The notes: generated from the letters alone by a model not told the origin. 64,000 nucleotides of DNA from Chthonomonadales bacterium (GCA_020849275.1 JADLGO010000034.1:87556-151555); one strand, 5' to 3'; counted from the first letter of the stretch, positions 25,225-35,130 are shown. Made by a program: numbers and translations.

Positions 25225-26562
25225 TCACAGGCTGTAGGGCGTCAGGTCCGGCTCCCCCACGCCGAGCAGGCGGTAGGCGGCCTCACGCACGATGCGCTCG
25301 GACTCCGGGGCGAACATGAGCAGGCCGTAGTAGCGGTAGGCATCGGTAACCTCGTACCCGCCGATCGCGTGGTCGGCGGCCGTCGGCAGGTAGTTGAGGA
25401 TACCGTTCGTGTAGCCCATCGGGAAGACCGGGCCGTCCGTCTGCCGGTCGAAATCCAGAGCGTACTGCACGACGGTCTCGGCCGGCATCGCGAGGAAGCG
25501 CGCGCCGCCCACCTCCAGGCACTGGAGAGTGAAGGGATGGCGCAGGTCGGTCTCGTCCCGCGCCGCGATGTCGCGCTCATACTCGGCGTAGTCGCGCATC
25601 CCCTCGGCGTGCATCGCGTGCCCCACGTCGCCTCGCTCCCGCGCGGCCTTCGCCTCCGCTTCCCAGCGCCGCATGCGCTCCTCGCACTCCACCACCGGTG
25701 GCGGCGGCAGCAGCGGCAGCATCACCTCGTCCACCGCATGCGCGATCGGGTCGTCGTAGAGCGGCGTCGCGGCGCGCATGGCGGTCACCGCGGCGGCGCC
25801 GAGCGTGCGGCCGTTCTGGATAGCCGCGGAGAAGCTGGAGCGCTTGAGCGGGTTGATGTTGCCGCAGCAGCCCTGGAGAAACAGTGGCACCACGGCGCCG
25901 TCCGTCTCACGGCGCACGGTCTCGCACGCGTAGCCGGCGAAGTCGGCCGTGATGCGCAGGTTCTCGCCGGTCAGCGTCGTGCCGTGGCAGGCGTGGCTGA
26001 AGAGCAGCGCGAACGGATGCCCGGCCGGGTCGGCCAGCACAAGCACGTCGACATACGGCGCCACCGGACCGGCGTAGTTGCGCCCCAGGACCGTGTTGCC
26101 GCCGGTGTTGCGCGTCTGGCGGCGATTCACGCCGATCTGCACAGGCGCGCGGCCGTAGGCGAGCGAGGCCGGCTGCAGGTTGTCCCATGCTTGCTTGATG
26201 ATGCCGACGAGCTTGCGAACCATCACGTCGGTGTAGGCGGCGTCGCGCGCGCCCATCGAGTGGTAGGCGCGCACCGACGGGCCGCCGTGCGTGTGGCTGG
26301 CGTTGAGGAGGATGGCCTCTGGCGCCATACCGGTGAGCGCGGCGGCCTCGCCGCGCACGCGCTCCACCAGGTCGAGGTCCAGGCCGATCAGGTCCATCCC
26401 GACGATCGCCACGGCGTCGTGGCCGTCGTCGAACACAGCGGCGCGCGCGTGCAGCTCGTCGTGGACCGCGACGCATCCGGACGGCCGAAACGCGTACCCC
26501 GACATCCAAACGCCGAGCGGCGGCGTGATGTTCGTCTCGCAGACACCGGCGTAGAGCGGCAT
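25225..26562 (-). CDS. Neutral/alkaline ceramidase-like protein
   Basis: 445 residues resembling the N-terminal catalytic domain of non-lysosomal ceramidases. Motifs include TPPLGVWMSGY, ILLNASHTHGGP (zinc His pair) and LLFSHACHGTTL. It lacks a signal peptide and is shorter than secreted ceramidases, so the substrate may be a different N-acyl compound or sugar-linked amide. ATG at 26562 with AGGAGG 5 nt upstream. It is convergent with the small membrane gene. Confidence 0.82.
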   Translation of the reverse strand: MPLYAGVCETNITPPLGVWMSGYAFRPSGCVAVHDELHARAAVFDDGHDAVAIVGMDLIGLDLDLVERVRGEAAALTGMAPEAILLNASHTHGGPSVRAYHSMGARDAAYTDVMVRKLVGIIKQAWDNLQPASLAYGRAPVQIGVNRRQTRNTGGNTVLGRNYAGPVAPYVDVLVLADPAGHPFALLFSHACHGTTLTGENLRITADFAGYACETVRRETDGAVVPLFLQGCCGNINPLKRSSFSAAIQNGRTLGAAAVTAMRAATPLYDDPIAHAVDEVMLPLLPPPPVVECEERMRRWEAEAKAARERGDVGHAMHAEGMRDYAEYERDIAARDETDLRHPFTLQCLEVGGARFLAMPAETVVQYALDFDRQTDGPVFPMGYTNGILNYLPTAADHAIGGYEVTDAYRYYGLLMFAPESERIVREAAYRLLGVGEPDLTPYSL

Positions 26563-26870
26563 GGCAGCCTCCTGGTGGTTCGGCGCTCTGCGGCGAGCGG
26601 CCGCATGGCTACCGGGACGTTTCGCGCCGCGCGCGCGGCCTTCCTCCACCGCGCTCTGGCCACGGAATCCGGGCCGCTAGCGTGCACACACGGCGCGGCC
26701 GCCGCGTGCTCCCGTGGGAGTGGGGGACGGCCCGTTCGCCCCGAACGTATGGGGTATAGTGAGTGTGCCGGCCGGCTCCGAGGGCCGGCAGAGGGGCGCC
26801 AGGGGCCACCGCGCCGCGCCCGGGCCTCCCGCCACCAACCAGCGCCGCCTGCAAACGGGGTCCCGCGCCG
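26563..26870. other. Intergenic region before ubiD
   Basis: No gene supported. It should hold the divergent promoters of the ceramidase-like gene and of ubiD. A TATAGT at 26755-26760 lacks a recognisable -35. An 8-bp hairpin, TGCCGGCC and GGCCGGCA at 26766-26790 with a 9-nt loop, lies in the probable ubiD leader. Confidence 0.4.
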
Positions 26871-28322
26871 ATGCCATACGACAGCTTTCAGGACTTCCTG
26901 CGCCGTCTGGAGCGGGAAGGAGAGCTCCGCCACATCGCGCAGCCCCTCAGCCCGCACCTCGAGATCACCGAGGTCGCCGACCGCGCCATGAAGAGTCCGG
27001 ACGGCGGCAAGGCCCTCGTGATCGACCGCCCCACCGGACACAACATCCCGGTAGCCATCAACACGATGGGCTCGCGCCGGCGCATGTCCCTTGCCCTAGG
27101 TGTGGACGACTACGAGGAGGTCGCCGCCGAGTTGGCCGACCTGCTCAAGCCTGACGTGCCGGCCGGCCTCCTCGGCAAGCTGGCCGCCCTGCCGAAGCTG
27201 GCGCGGCTCGCCTCGGCGCCGCCGCGCATGGTGGGCTCCGGCATCTGCCAGGAGATCGTGCGCACGGGAGATGAGGTCGACCTGGGCGCCCTGCCCGTGC
27301 TCCACTGCTGGCCGCAGGATGGCGGGCCGTTCATCACTTTGCCCCTCGTCTTCACCCACGATCCGGCCGACGGCCGCCGGAACGTCGGCATGTATCGCAT
27401 TCAGGTCTACGACCGCCGCACGACGGGCATGCACTGGCAGCTCCACAAAGTGGGAGCCGAGCACCACCGCAGGAGCGAGGAGGCGGGCCGCCTGATCGAG
27501 GCCGCGGTCGCGCTCGGCGGCGACCCGGCGTGCATCTTCAGCGCGCTCGCCCCGCTCCCTCCCGGGATCGACGAGATGCTCTTCGCCGGCTTCCTGCGCC
27601 GCAAGCCCGTGAGCCTCGTCGCGTGCAAGACCGTCGAGGTCGCGGTGCCGGCCGACGCGGAGATCGTGATCGAGGGCCATGTCGACCCCCTGGAGCGTCG
27701 ACCCGAGGGCCCCTTCGGCGACCATACCGGTTACTACACGCCACGCGAGCCCTACCCCGTGTTCCACGTCACGGCCGTCACCCACCGCCGCGCTCCGGTC
27801 TACCCGGCCACCATCGTGGGCAGGCCGCCCATGGAAGACGGCTGGATGGGCAAGGCCGTCGAGCGCATCTTCCTGCCGCTCATTCGCTTGATGGTGCCGG
27901 AGCTCGTGGACATGAACCTCCCGGTGGAGGCCTGCTTCCACAACATGGCGCTCGTGTCGATCCGCAAGCGCTATCCCGGCCACGCGTTCAAGGTCATGAA
28001 CGCCCTGTGGGGCCTGGGCCAGCTCATGTTCACGAAGATGATCTTCGTGTTCGACGCCGACGTGGACGTGCAGAACGTGGGCGAGTGTGTCTGGCGCCTC
28101 TCGAACAATATCGACCCTGAGCGCGACATGCTGTTGACGCGCGGACCGATCGACGTGCTGGACCACGCGTCGCGAGCGCAGGGGTACGGATCCAAGGTCG
28201 GCTTCGACTGCACGCGAAAGCTCGCTGCCGAGGGCTACGCGCGCGAGTGGCCAGACGCGATCGAGATGACCGCGGAGGTGAAGCAGCGGATCGACGCGCT
28301 CTGGCCGGAGCTCGCCGTTTGA
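26871..28322 (+). CDS. UbiD-family menaquinone-pathway decarboxylase
   Basis: 483 residues of the UbiD family, which uses prenylated FMN supplied by UbiX. The catalytic segment is EGPFGDHTGYY, preceded by DEMLFAGFLRR, and the length is typical. In the futalosine pathway UbiD-type enzymes (MqnL) decarboxylate the polyprenylated naphthoate; the presence of ubiX, mqnP and mqnA downstream makes this the likely role. The ATG at 26871 has a poor ribosome site; the frame reads further upstream but lies in the leader. Confidence 0.9.
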   Translation: MPYDSFQDFLRRLEREGELRHIAQPLSPHLEITEVADRAMKSPDGGKALVIDRPTGHNIPVAINTMGSRRRMSLALGVDDYEEVAAELADLLKPDVPAGLLGKLAALPKLARLASAPPRMVGSGICQEIVRTGDEVDLGALPVLHCWPQDGGPFITLPLVFTHDPADGRRNVGMYRIQVYDRRTTGMHWQLHKVGAEHHRRSEEAGRLIEAAVALGGDPACIFSALAPLPPGIDEMLFAGFLRRKPVSLVACKTVEVAVPADAEIVIEGHVDPLERRPEGPFGDHTGYYTPREPYPVFHVTAVTHRRAPVYPATIVGRPPMEDGWMGKAVERIFLPLIRLMVPELVDMNLPVEACFHNMALVSIRKRYPGHAFKVMNALWGLGQLMFTKMIFVFDADVDVQNVGECVWRLSNNIDPERDMLLTRGPIDVLDHASRAQGYGSKVGFDCTRKLAAEGYAREWPDAIEMTAEVKQRIDALWPELAV

Positions 28323-29194
28323 TCGCCGCGGCCGGGGGAGCCCTCGCGGCATGGGACCGCTCGCTCTTCCTGGCCGTGAACCAGGACCTGCGCGCGCGGG
28401 CGCTCGATCGCCTGATGCCGCTCGTCAGCGACATGGGCGTCGGCTGGGTTCAGGTGCTCTTTGTGCTCGGGCTGGCCGTGTTGGTCGGCACGCGGGCGCG
28501 CGAGGTGCGCGTTCGCGCCATGCCGGCCAGCCTTATGGGCGCGGTACGCTCGCGGGCCGGCTGGGTGGGCGCGCTGCTGACGGCGTTCGCGCTCGCCGGC
28601 CTGGCGTCCACCATCATCAAGAACACGACTGCGCGCGACCGCCCCTGGTGGTTCTACCACCACGAGCACCTTGCCGGCCGACATCTGGACGTGAAGGTAC
28701 GGACGATCGAGACCAGGCGGCCGCTGCGCGTGCGCGGGTTCCCGTCGGGCCATACGAGCACGTCGGTCGCGCTCGCGACGGCGCTCACCATCCTGGCGGC
28801 GGGCCAGCGCCGACGCCGCTGGGCGGTTGCGGTCGCCTGGGCGATGGCGGCGCTCATCGGGTTCTCGCGGGTCTACATCGCCGATCACTGGCCGCTCGAC
28901 GTGCTGGGCGGCATCGCCATCGGCCTCGCGGCCGGCGCCACCGGGGGCCCGCTGTGGCGGGCGCTGGCCGTCCGGCCGCGATGGGCTCGGCGCGCTGGCG
29001 CGGGAGGGACCGACAGTGACAGGCCGCCTCGTAGTGGCCATGACGGGAGCCAGCGGGGCGATCTACGCGACCCGCTTCCTGGCGAGAGCCGTCGAGCGGT
29101 TCGAGACGATCTACCTGGCCGTGTCCGAGCAGGCGATGCAGGTTGCGAGCACGGAGCTCGGCCTCGATGTGAGCCCGGCCACGCTGAGCGTTGA
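28319..29194 (+). CDS. PAP2-family membrane phosphatase
   Basis: The frame starts at TTG overlapping the ubiD stop (TTGA). PAP2 signatures are KNTTARDRPWW, PSGHTS and SRVYIADHWPLD, on a protein with several membrane helices; such enzymes hydrolyse phosphate or pyrophosphate lipids. The frame runs 179 bp into ubiX, and the last 60 or so residues are polar and look like the wrong frame of that gene. The functional PAP2 protein probably ends near residue 230, so there may be a frameshift or a genuine overlap. Start and end are therefore uncertain. Confidence 0.72.
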   Translation: MIAAAGGALAAWDRSLFLAVNQDLRARALDRLMPLVSDMGVGWVQVLFVLGLAVLVGTRAREVRVRAMPASLMGAVRSRAGWVGALLTAFALAGLASTIIKNTTARDRPWWFYHHEHLAGRHLDVKVRTIETRRPLRVRGFPSGHTSTSVALATALTILAAGQRRRRWAVAVAWAMAALIGFSRVYIADHWPLDVLGGIAIGLAAGATGGPLWRALAVRPRWARRAGAGGTDSDRPPRSGHDGSQRGDLRDPLPGESRRAVRDDLPGRVRAGDAGCEHGARPRCEPGHAER

Positions 29195-29618
29195 GCGGCT
29201 GCTCGGGCGGCCCGCCCCCAACGTCGTCCTGCTCGACCGGCGCAGCTTCTTCTCGCCGCCGGCGAGCGGCTCGTTTCGCCACGACGGCATGGTGATCGTT
29301 CCCTGCTCGATGGGGACCGCGGGCCGGATCGCGCACGGCGTGTCGGACGACCTGGTGACGCGCGCCGCCGACGTCTGCCTCAAGGAGCGTCGGCGGCTCG
29401 TCCTCGTGGTGCGCGAGACACCCTGGAGCCTGGTGCACCTGCGAAACATGACGGCGCTCGCCGAGGTCGGCGCCACGATCATGCCGGCCGCGCCGGGCTT
29501 CTACTTTCGGCCCCGGACGATCGAGGACCTTGCGGACCACCTGGTGGCCCGCATTCTGCAGCATCTCGGCGTGGAGCAGGAGTTGGTGCCGCAGTGGCAG
29601 TTCGCCGAGGAGCCCTAG
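29016..29618 (+). CDS. ubiX: UbiX flavin prenyltransferase
   Basis: 200 residues. It makes prenylated FMN from FMN and dimethylallyl phosphate, the cofactor of UbiD. It has the flavoprotein start VAMTGASGAIYA, VRETPWSLVHLRNM and APGFYFRPRTIED. GTG at 29016 with GGGAGG 9 nt upstream. It sits in a cluster with ubiD, mqnP and mqnA and is overlapped by the PAP2 frame. Confidence 0.93.
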   Translation: MTGRLVVAMTGASGAIYATRFLARAVERFETIYLAVSEQAMQVASTELGLDVSPATLSVERLLGRPAPNVVLLDRRSFFSPPASGSFRHDGMVIVPCSMGTAGRIAHGVSDDLVTRAADVCLKERRRLVLVVRETPWSLVHLRNMTALAEVGATIMPAAPGFYFRPRTIEDLADHLVARILQHLGVEQELVPQWQFAEEP

Positions 29619-30511
29619 CGGGCGCGGTCGCCGCCTGGAGGCGGCTCCGAACCATCCTGGAGATGATCAAGTTCGAGCACACGCTGTTCGCGCTGCCCTT
29701 CGCGCTCATCAGCGCGGTACTGGCGGCGGGACGGCTCGGCCGTCCGCACAGCCTGCCCGCCGGGAGCACGCTCGGCTGGATCCTGTTGGCGATGATCGGC
29801 GCGCGCAGCGCCGCCATGGCGTTCAACCGCATCGTTGACGCTCGCTACGACGCCGCCAACCCGCGCACCGTGGCGCGCGCCATACCGGCCGGGGCGCTCA
29901 CGGTGCGCCAGGTCGGCGCGTTCACGGCCGGCGCAGTCGCGCTGTTCCTCTATGCCGCCTACCGGCTGAACCCGCTCTGCATGGCGCTCTCGCCGCTCGC
30001 GCTCGCCGCCGTCCTGGGCTACTCCTACACCAAGCGGTTCACCTCGCTCTCTCACCTGGCGCTCGGGTTCGCCATCGGCATCGCGCCGATCGGAGCGTGG
30101 CTGGCGGTCACCGGGCACTTCGCCCCCGAGCCGCTGCTCCTCGGCGCGGCGGTGATGCTCTGGATCGGCGGCTTCGACGTCATCTATGCCCTGCAGGATG
30201 TCGACTTCGATCACCGCGCCGGCCTGCACTCGCTGCCCCGCGCCATCGGCATGGGGCCGGCGCTGCTCGTCTCGCGCCTGGTGCATGTGGCCATGCTCGG
30301 GCTGCTGGCCGTGGTGGGTGTGCTCGCCGGTCTACACACGATCTACTTCGCCGGCCTCGTGGCCGTCGCGGCGCTGATCGCGTATGAGCACGCGCTGGTG
30401 TCGCCGGGCGATCTGAGCCGGCTGAACGTCGCCTTCTTCACGCTCAACGGCTGGGTGAGCGTGTCGCTCCTCGTGTTCGTCGTGCTCGATCGCTGGATGA
30501 CACCGCGGTGA
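29594..30511 (+). CDS. mqnP: UbiA-family prenyltransferase of the futalosine pathway
   Basis: 305-residue polytopic membrane prenyltransferase. The first Asp-rich motif is NRIVDARYDAANPRT and the second is DVIYALQDVDFD, both needed for magnesium-prenyl diphosphate binding. The MIKFEHTLFALPFAL start is typical of 4-hydroxybenzoate/futalosine-type UbiA proteins. GTG at 29594 overlaps ubiX by 25 bp; an ATG at 29662 would cut the usual N-terminus. Its placement supports MqnP rather than UbiA. Confidence 0.88.
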   Translation: MAVRRGALAGAVAAWRRLRTILEMIKFEHTLFALPFALISAVLAAGRLGRPHSLPAGSTLGWILLAMIGARSAAMAFNRIVDARYDAANPRTVARAIPAGALTVRQVGAFTAGAVALFLYAAYRLNPLCMALSPLALAAVLGYSYTKRFTSLSHLALGFAIGIAPIGAWLAVTGHFAPEPLLLGAAVMLWIGGFDVIYALQDVDFDHRAGLHSLPRAIGMGPALLVSRLVHVAMLGLLAVVGVLAGLHTIYFAGLVAVAALIAYEHALVSPGDLSRLNVAFFTLNGWVSVSLLVFVVLDRWMTPR

Positions 30512-31302
30512 GCGCGCTTCGAATTGGGTCAGTTCCCTACCTCAACGCCAAGCCGCTGGTGGACTGGTTCCACGAGCCGGAGTGTGACGCCGACGCCGAG
30601 GTGACCTATGCCGTGCCGGCGGAGCTTGCGGCGAGGCTGCGCGACGGAGAGCTCGACGTGGCGATGGTCTCGGTCTTCGAGTTGTTTCGGGGTCCCGGGC
30701 TGAGGATGGTGCCCGGCGTCTCGGTCTCGGCCGACGGCCCCGTGGGTAGCGTCCGACTCCTGTCCCGCGTGTCGCCGCGCCGTATCGGCAGCGTCGCGCT
30801 GGACACGAGCTCGCTCACCTCCGCCGCGCTGACGCGCGTGCTGCTGAGCGAGGTCTACGGCCTCCAGCCGCGCTACGTACCGCATTCACCGGACCTTCCC
30901 GCGATGCTCGCCGTCTGCGACGCGGCGCTCATCATCGGCGATCTGAGGCTGTTCGCCCGCCCCGCGAGCCACGTGATCGACCTCGGTGCGGAGTGGAAGG
31001 CGCACACCGGCCTGCCGTTCGTCTACGCCGGCTGGCTCGCGCGCGAAGACGGGCCGGCCGCGGCCGCCGCGCAGATCCTGACGCGTGCGCGCGACTGGGG
31101 CGTGTCGCACCTTGAGGCGCTGTCGACACGGTGGGCCGAGCGCATGGGCCTGCCGCTGGCGCGCGTGCGCGACTACTTCCTCAACGTGATGCGCTACGGC
31201 CTGGACGAACCGGCGTGGACCGGCCTGCGCACCTTCCAGGAGCGCTGCGTGGCGCATGGGCTGGTGGAGGCGCGGGTCCCGCTCCGGATGGTGGGAGAGT
31301 GA
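30508..31302 (+). CDS. mqnA: Chorismate dehydratase
   Basis: 264 residues. MqnA converts chorismate to 3-enolpyruvylbenzoate, the first step of futalosine-dependent menaquinone synthesis. The family start GSVPYLNAKPL and the periplasmic-binding-protein-like fold, with ISLG-type spacing, are seen. It overlaps mqnP by GTGA, so the two are coupled. Confidence 0.93.
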   Translation: MSALRIGSVPYLNAKPLVDWFHEPECDADAEVTYAVPAELAARLRDGELDVAMVSVFELFRGPGLRMVPGVSVSADGPVGSVRLLSRVSPRRIGSVALDTSSLTSAALTRVLLSEVYGLQPRYVPHSPDLPAMLAVCDAALIIGDLRLFARPASHVIDLGAEWKAHTGLPFVYAGWLAREDGPAAAAAQILTRARDWGVSHLEALSTRWAERMGLPLARVRDYFLNVMRYGLDEPAWTGLRTFQERCVAHGLVEARVPLRMVGE

Positions 31303-31309
31303 GACGGCG

Positions 31310-31870
31310 ATGAACGCGGAGATCGCCACGTGGCGCGACCCGCAGGGCAGGACCATCACGCTGGTTCAGGGCGACATCACCGAGGAGCGTGTCGACGCGA
31401 TCGTGAACGCGGCGAACTCGCACCTTCGGCACGGCGGCGGCGTGGCCGCGGCCATCGCGCGCAAGGGCGGCCCCGCGATCCAGCAGGAAAGCGATCGCAT
31501 CGGGTTCGTGGAGGTCGGCGGCGCGGCGGTCACGGGCGCGGGTCGCCTGCCATGCCGCTACGTGATCCACGCGGTCGGGCCGATGTGGGGCGCCGGCGGC
31601 GAGGACGCGAAGCTGGGGAGCGCCGCGCGCGGAAGCCTGGCGCGGGCCGAGCAGCTCGGCCTAGCGAGCGTGAGCCTGCCGGCTATCAGCAGCGGCATCT
31701 TTGGGTTCCCGAAAGAGCGGTGCGCCGAGATCCTGCTCACGGAGGCGCGGAGGCACTTCGCGGAGGGCGCCGATACGCGCCTGCGGACCATTCGGTTCTG
31801 CCTGTTCGACGAGCCGACCGTGCGCGCGTTTCGCGAGGCCTGGGACCGCGCGATGCAAGGCGGCGACTGA
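31310..31870 (+). CDS. Macrodomain protein
   Basis: 186 residues; a full-length Appr-1''-p processing macrodomain. ADP-ribose-binding motifs are IVNAANSHLRHGGGVAAAI and a later ISSGIFGFP. Such proteins hydrolyse or bind ADP-ribose derivatives or O-acetyl-ADP-ribose. It starts 8 nt after mqnA with GGGAG upstream and is probably in the same transcript. Confidence 0.92.
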   Translation: MNAEIATWRDPQGRTITLVQGDITEERVDAIVNAANSHLRHGGGVAAAIARKGGPAIQQESDRIGFVEVGGAAVTGAGRLPCRYVIHAVGPMWGAGGEDAKLGSAARGSLARAEQLGLASVSLPAISSGIFGFPKERCAEILLTEARRHFAEGADTRLRTIRFCLFDEPTVRAFREAWDRAMQGGD

Positions 31871-31925
31871 GGCCTGGTCCGGCGCGTCGGCGGCGGCTCA
31901 CCCGGCCGCTGCCAGGAGGAAGCAG

Positions 31926-32729
31926 ATGGCGGAGGAGATCTACCTGTTCATCGACTTCGACGGCACGATCAACGACGGCGACCTCCTCCTTGAGCGACAC
32001 GTCCGCGAGCTGGCGGCTCTTCTGGCCGTGTCGGCGGGCGGCGGCGTGGCCGCCTGGGAAGCGGTGCTCCCCGGCGCCTGCGCGCGGTCGGAGACACGCT
32101 ACCGGGAGCGGTTCGTGGGCGCGCCGCTGGCGGGCTACACCGCCTGGCTGAACGAGGAACGCGACCGCATGACGCGCGAGGTGTTCGCGGAAGCTGGCGT
32201 TCCGCTCCCGCGCGACGAGAGCCCGGCAGACTTCGGCAAGCGCATGCAGTTCGATGCTCTCACTGGCGTCAGCGCGGCCTACCCGGGCGCGTTGAGCGCG
32301 CTTCGAAGCCTCTTCGAGGACGGCGTGCGGACGCAGCTTGCCTCGGGTCACAACTCCGAGTACCTGCTGGCCGCGCTCATCGGGGCCGGAGTCGAAAGCT
32401 ACACCGAGAGCAAGTTCGGCCCGGACCTGGTGGACTGCGCCAAGGAGGGTCCGGAGTACTACCGGCGCATCATGGACGCCTGCGGCGCGGATCCGCAGCG
32501 CTCCGTGGTGGTGGACGACCTGCCGGCCTGCCTGGAATGGGCCCGGGAGGCCGGCGCTTCCGTCATTCAGGCGCGCATCCGCCCGTCCGCGCCAGAGCAG
32601 ACCGAGCATACCGTCATGGCGGACCTGGCCGACCTCCCCCGGCTCGTCCGAGAGGTGGTGGAGGGCCGAACGGGCGCCGTGGCGCGCGGCCAGTGCGAGC
32701 CACGGCGCTCGCCGGGGGGAACGGGATGA
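31926..32729 (+). CDS. HAD-family phosphatase
   Basis: 267 residues. The HAD motif I is FIDFDGTINDG and motif IV is SVVVDDLPA; a helical cap lies between about residues 30 and 125. It resembles MtnX-like phosphoserine/phosphatase-type enzymes, but the substrate is not assignable. AGGAGG precedes the ATG. Its stop overlaps the M20 gene by ATGA. Confidence 0.82.
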   Translation: MAEEIYLFIDFDGTINDGDLLLERHVRELAALLAVSAGGGVAAWEAVLPGACARSETRYRERFVGAPLAGYTAWLNEERDRMTREVFAEAGVPLPRDESPADFGKRMQFDALTGVSAAYPGALSALRSLFEDGVRTQLASGHNSEYLLAALIGAGVESYTESKFGPDLVDCAKEGPEYYRRIMDACGADPQRSVVVDDLPACLEWAREAGASVIQARIRPSAPEQTEHTVMADLADLPRLVREVVEGRTGAVARGQCEPRRSPGGTG

Positions 32730-33904
32730 CCAACGAGCTTCGTGACGAGATCGCCGCGGTGGAGCCCGACCTGATCGCCCTCCGCCACGACCTGCACCGC
32801 CACCCGGAGCTCAGCGGGCGCGAGGAGCGCACCGCCGGACGCGTAGCCGAGCGGCTGCGCGCGCTCGGCCTCCAACCGCGGACCGGCGTTGGCGGCCACG
32901 GCGTGGTGGCCGACCTCGACGGCGCGGCGCCCGGACCGACCCTGGCGCTCCGCGCCGACATGGACGCCCTGCCGATCGCCGAACGGAGCGAGCTCCCGTA
33001 CCGCTCCGATGAGCCCGGAGTGATGCACGCGTGCGGCCACGACGGTCACACCACGGTGCTCCTTGGCGCGGCGCACATACTGTCCGGGCGACGCGACCGC
33101 CTGGCGGGGCGCGTTCGACTCCTCTTCCAGCCGGCGGAGGAGACGGTCGGCGGCGCGGTCGACATGTGCGCTCAGGGAGCGATGGACGGGGTGGACGCGA
33201 TCGTGGCACTGCACGGGTGGCCGGGTCTGCCGATCGGTCAGGTGGGGCTGCGGATCGGCCCGATGATGGCCTCGGCCGATACGTTCGACATCCTGGTGCG
33301 CGGCCACGGGACCCACGCGGCCTACCCGCACCTTGGTGTCGACCCGGTGATCGCGGGCGCGGAGATCGTGCTTGCGCTGCAACGCATCGTGAGCCGGGAG
33401 GTCGACCCGCTCGAGTCGGCGGTGCTCACCGTGGCGCGCTTCCAGGCCGGCACCGCCTACAACGTCATACCGGAGACCGCCGGGCTCGGCGGCACGGTGC
33501 GCACACTGTCGCCCCACGTGCGCGACGCCATGCCCGAGCGCATTCGTCGCATCGCCGAGTCGGTGTGCGCGGCGAGCGGGGCGACGTGCGAGGTCGTCTA
33601 CCGGCACGGGACCGCGCCCGTCGTCAACGATGCCGGCATCGTCGCGCTGGTGCGGCGCGTGGCCGGGACGGCGCTGGGGCCCGGGAACGTCATCGATCTA
33701 GCGGGCCCATCGATGGGCGCCGAGGACTTCGCCGCATACCTGGCCCACGCGCCGGGCGCCATTTTCCGCCTGGGTGTCGGCGACACGTCCGCGCTACACA
33801 CCCCGACCTACGACTTCGCCGATGGAGCGCTCCCGGTCGGCGTCGAGCTCTTCTGCCGGATCGCCGAGGCCTACTGCCGCGCGCCCGCCGCTGGTCCCGC
33901 CTGA
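32726..33904 (+). CDS. M20-family amidohydrolase/peptidase
   Basis: 392 residues. The metal-binding motif HACGHDGH (about residue 96) and the LRADMDALP segment mark the M20D group (aminoacylase/amidohydrolase, IAA-amino-acid hydrolase-like). A typical dimerisation domain lies between about 180 and 290. It hydrolyses amide bonds of N-acyl amino acids or similar compounds, probably in the cytosol. It starts on ATGA of the HAD gene. Confidence 0.9.
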   Translation: MTNELRDEIAAVEPDLIALRHDLHRHPELSGREERTAGRVAERLRALGLQPRTGVGGHGVVADLDGAAPGPTLALRADMDALPIAERSELPYRSDEPGVMHACGHDGHTTVLLGAAHILSGRRDRLAGRVRLLFQPAEETVGGAVDMCAQGAMDGVDAIVALHGWPGLPIGQVGLRIGPMMASADTFDILVRGHGTHAAYPHLGVDPVIAGAEIVLALQRIVSREVDPLESAVLTVARFQAGTAYNVIPETAGLGGTVRTLSPHVRDAMPERIRRIAESVCAASGATCEVVYRHGTAPVVNDAGIVALVRRVAGTALGPGNVIDLAGPSMGAEDFAAYLAHAPGAIFRLGVGDTSALHTPTYDFADGALPVGVELFCRIAEAYCRAPAAGPA

Positions 33905-33939
33905 GCGCGGTCCGAGCCCCCAACCTGGAGGACATGCCC

Positions 33940-34884
33940 ATGCCTCGTGCCGTCGTCACGGGTGGAGCTGGTTTCCTGGGCTCCCACCTGTGCGATCGCC
34001 TGCTCGCGGAGGGGATGGAGGTCGTCGCCTTCGACAACCTCATCACCGGTAGCACGGACAACATCGCCCACCACGTCGACAACCCGCGGTTCCGATTCAT
34101 CCACTACGACGTCACGGACTACCTCTACCTGGACGGGCCCGTGGACTATGTTTTCCATCTGGCCTCGCCTGCGAGCCCCATCGACTTCCCCACCAAGCCG
34201 ATCCAGATCCTGAAGGTGAACGCCCTCGGAACGCACAAGGCGCTCGGCCTGGCCCGAGCAAGGAACGCGCGCTTCTTCCTGGCCTCCACCTCGGAGGTCT
34301 ACGGCGACCCGCTCGTGCACCCGCAGACCGAGTCCTACCTGGGAAACGTGAACCCGGTGGGTGTGCGGGGGGTCTACGACGAATCCAAGCGGTTCGCCGA
34401 GGCGATGACGATGGCTTACCACCGCTACCACGGCGTCAAAGTGCGCATCGTGCGCATCTTCAACACGTATGGGGAGCGCATGCGCCTCAACGACGGCCGC
34501 GTGGTGCCCAACTTCGTGGGGCAGGCGCTCCGTGGCGACCCCATCACGGTCTACGGTACGGGCCAGCAGACGCGCTCCTTCTGCTACTGCTCCGACCTGA
34601 TCGAGGGGTTCTGGCGGCTGATGAGGTCGGACCACACCGGCCCGATGAACATCGGCAACCCGACCGAGCGCACGATGCTGGAGTTCGCGCGCCTCATCAA
34701 GGAGCTGACCGGCAGCGCCAGCGAGATAGTGTTCGAGCCGCTCCCACAGTCGGACGACCCGAAGCAGCGCAAGCCGGACATCTCGCTCGCCCGCGAGGCG
34801 CTCGGCTGGGAGCCGGTGGTGCCGATCGAGGACGGCCTGCGGCGCACGATTGCCTACTTTCGCTCCCGGCTCCGAATGGCCTGA
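33940..34884 (+). CDS. UDP-glucuronate decarboxylase-like epimerase
   Basis: 314 residues of the extended short-chain dehydrogenase family. It has the NAD motif [11 protein letters not shown], the STSEVYGDP active-site Ser/Thr region and YDESKR (catalytic Tyr and Lys), and NPVGVR typical of UXS (UDP-xylose synthase). It is predicted to make UDP-xylose for surface polysaccharides. The ATG at 33940 has GGAGG 8 nt upstream; the ATG at 33934 is too close to it. Confidence 0.9.
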   Translation: MPRAVVTGGAGFLGSHLCDRLLAEGMEVVAFDNLITGSTDNIAHHVDNPRFRFIHYDVTDYLYLDGPVDYVFHLASPASPIDFPTKPIQILKVNALGTHKALGLARARNARFFLASTSEVYGDPLVHPQTESYLGNVNPVGVRGVYDESKRFAEAMTMAYHRYHGVKVRIVRIFNTYGERMRLNDGRVVPNFVGQALRGDPITVYGTGQQTRSFCYCSDLIEGFWRLMRSDHTGPMNIGNPTERTMLEFARLIKELTGSASEIVFEPLPQSDDPKQRKPDISLAREALGWEPVVPIEDGLRRTIAYFRSRLRMA

Positions 34885-34886
34885 CA

Positions 34887-34907
34887 CCGCCGGCCCGGCG
34901 CCGGCGG
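34887..34907 (+). terminator. 8-bp hairpin after the UXS-like gene
   Basis: CCGCCGGC and GCCGGCGG pair around a 5-nt loop immediately after the stop codon. No U-tract follows. The remainder to 35045 shows no gene. Confidence 0.5.
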
Positions 34908-35045
34908 CTCGCGGCCGCCAGCCCGTACGCGCACCGCGTCGCCCTAACGCGCACCTCCGATCTGAAGACGGTGAACGCCGCCACACGGCCGAGCGTGACC
35001 GTCTCGCCGGCATCGAAGGCCGGCCTGGTCGGCGCGGCGCCCGGC

Positions 35046-35075
35046 TTGACCCGCCGGCGCGCGCGCCGCTATAAT
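35046..35075 (+). promoter_or_regulatory. Promoter of the NIL-like/metX operon
   Basis: TTGACC (35046-35051) and TATAAT (35070-35075) with an 18-nt spacer. The same -35/-10 layout and spacer precede the second NIL-like gene at 47777. Confidence 0.8.
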
Positions 35076-35130
35076 ACGGGGCGTCCGCCGCGAAGGCCGC
35101 GCGCGCCCTCCGGGCGGTCAGGAGGCCGCG

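Noticed and set aside
26755..26760. TATAGT as the ubiD promoter -10
   Set aside because: No acceptable -35 at 16-19 nt upstream; retained only as a remark.
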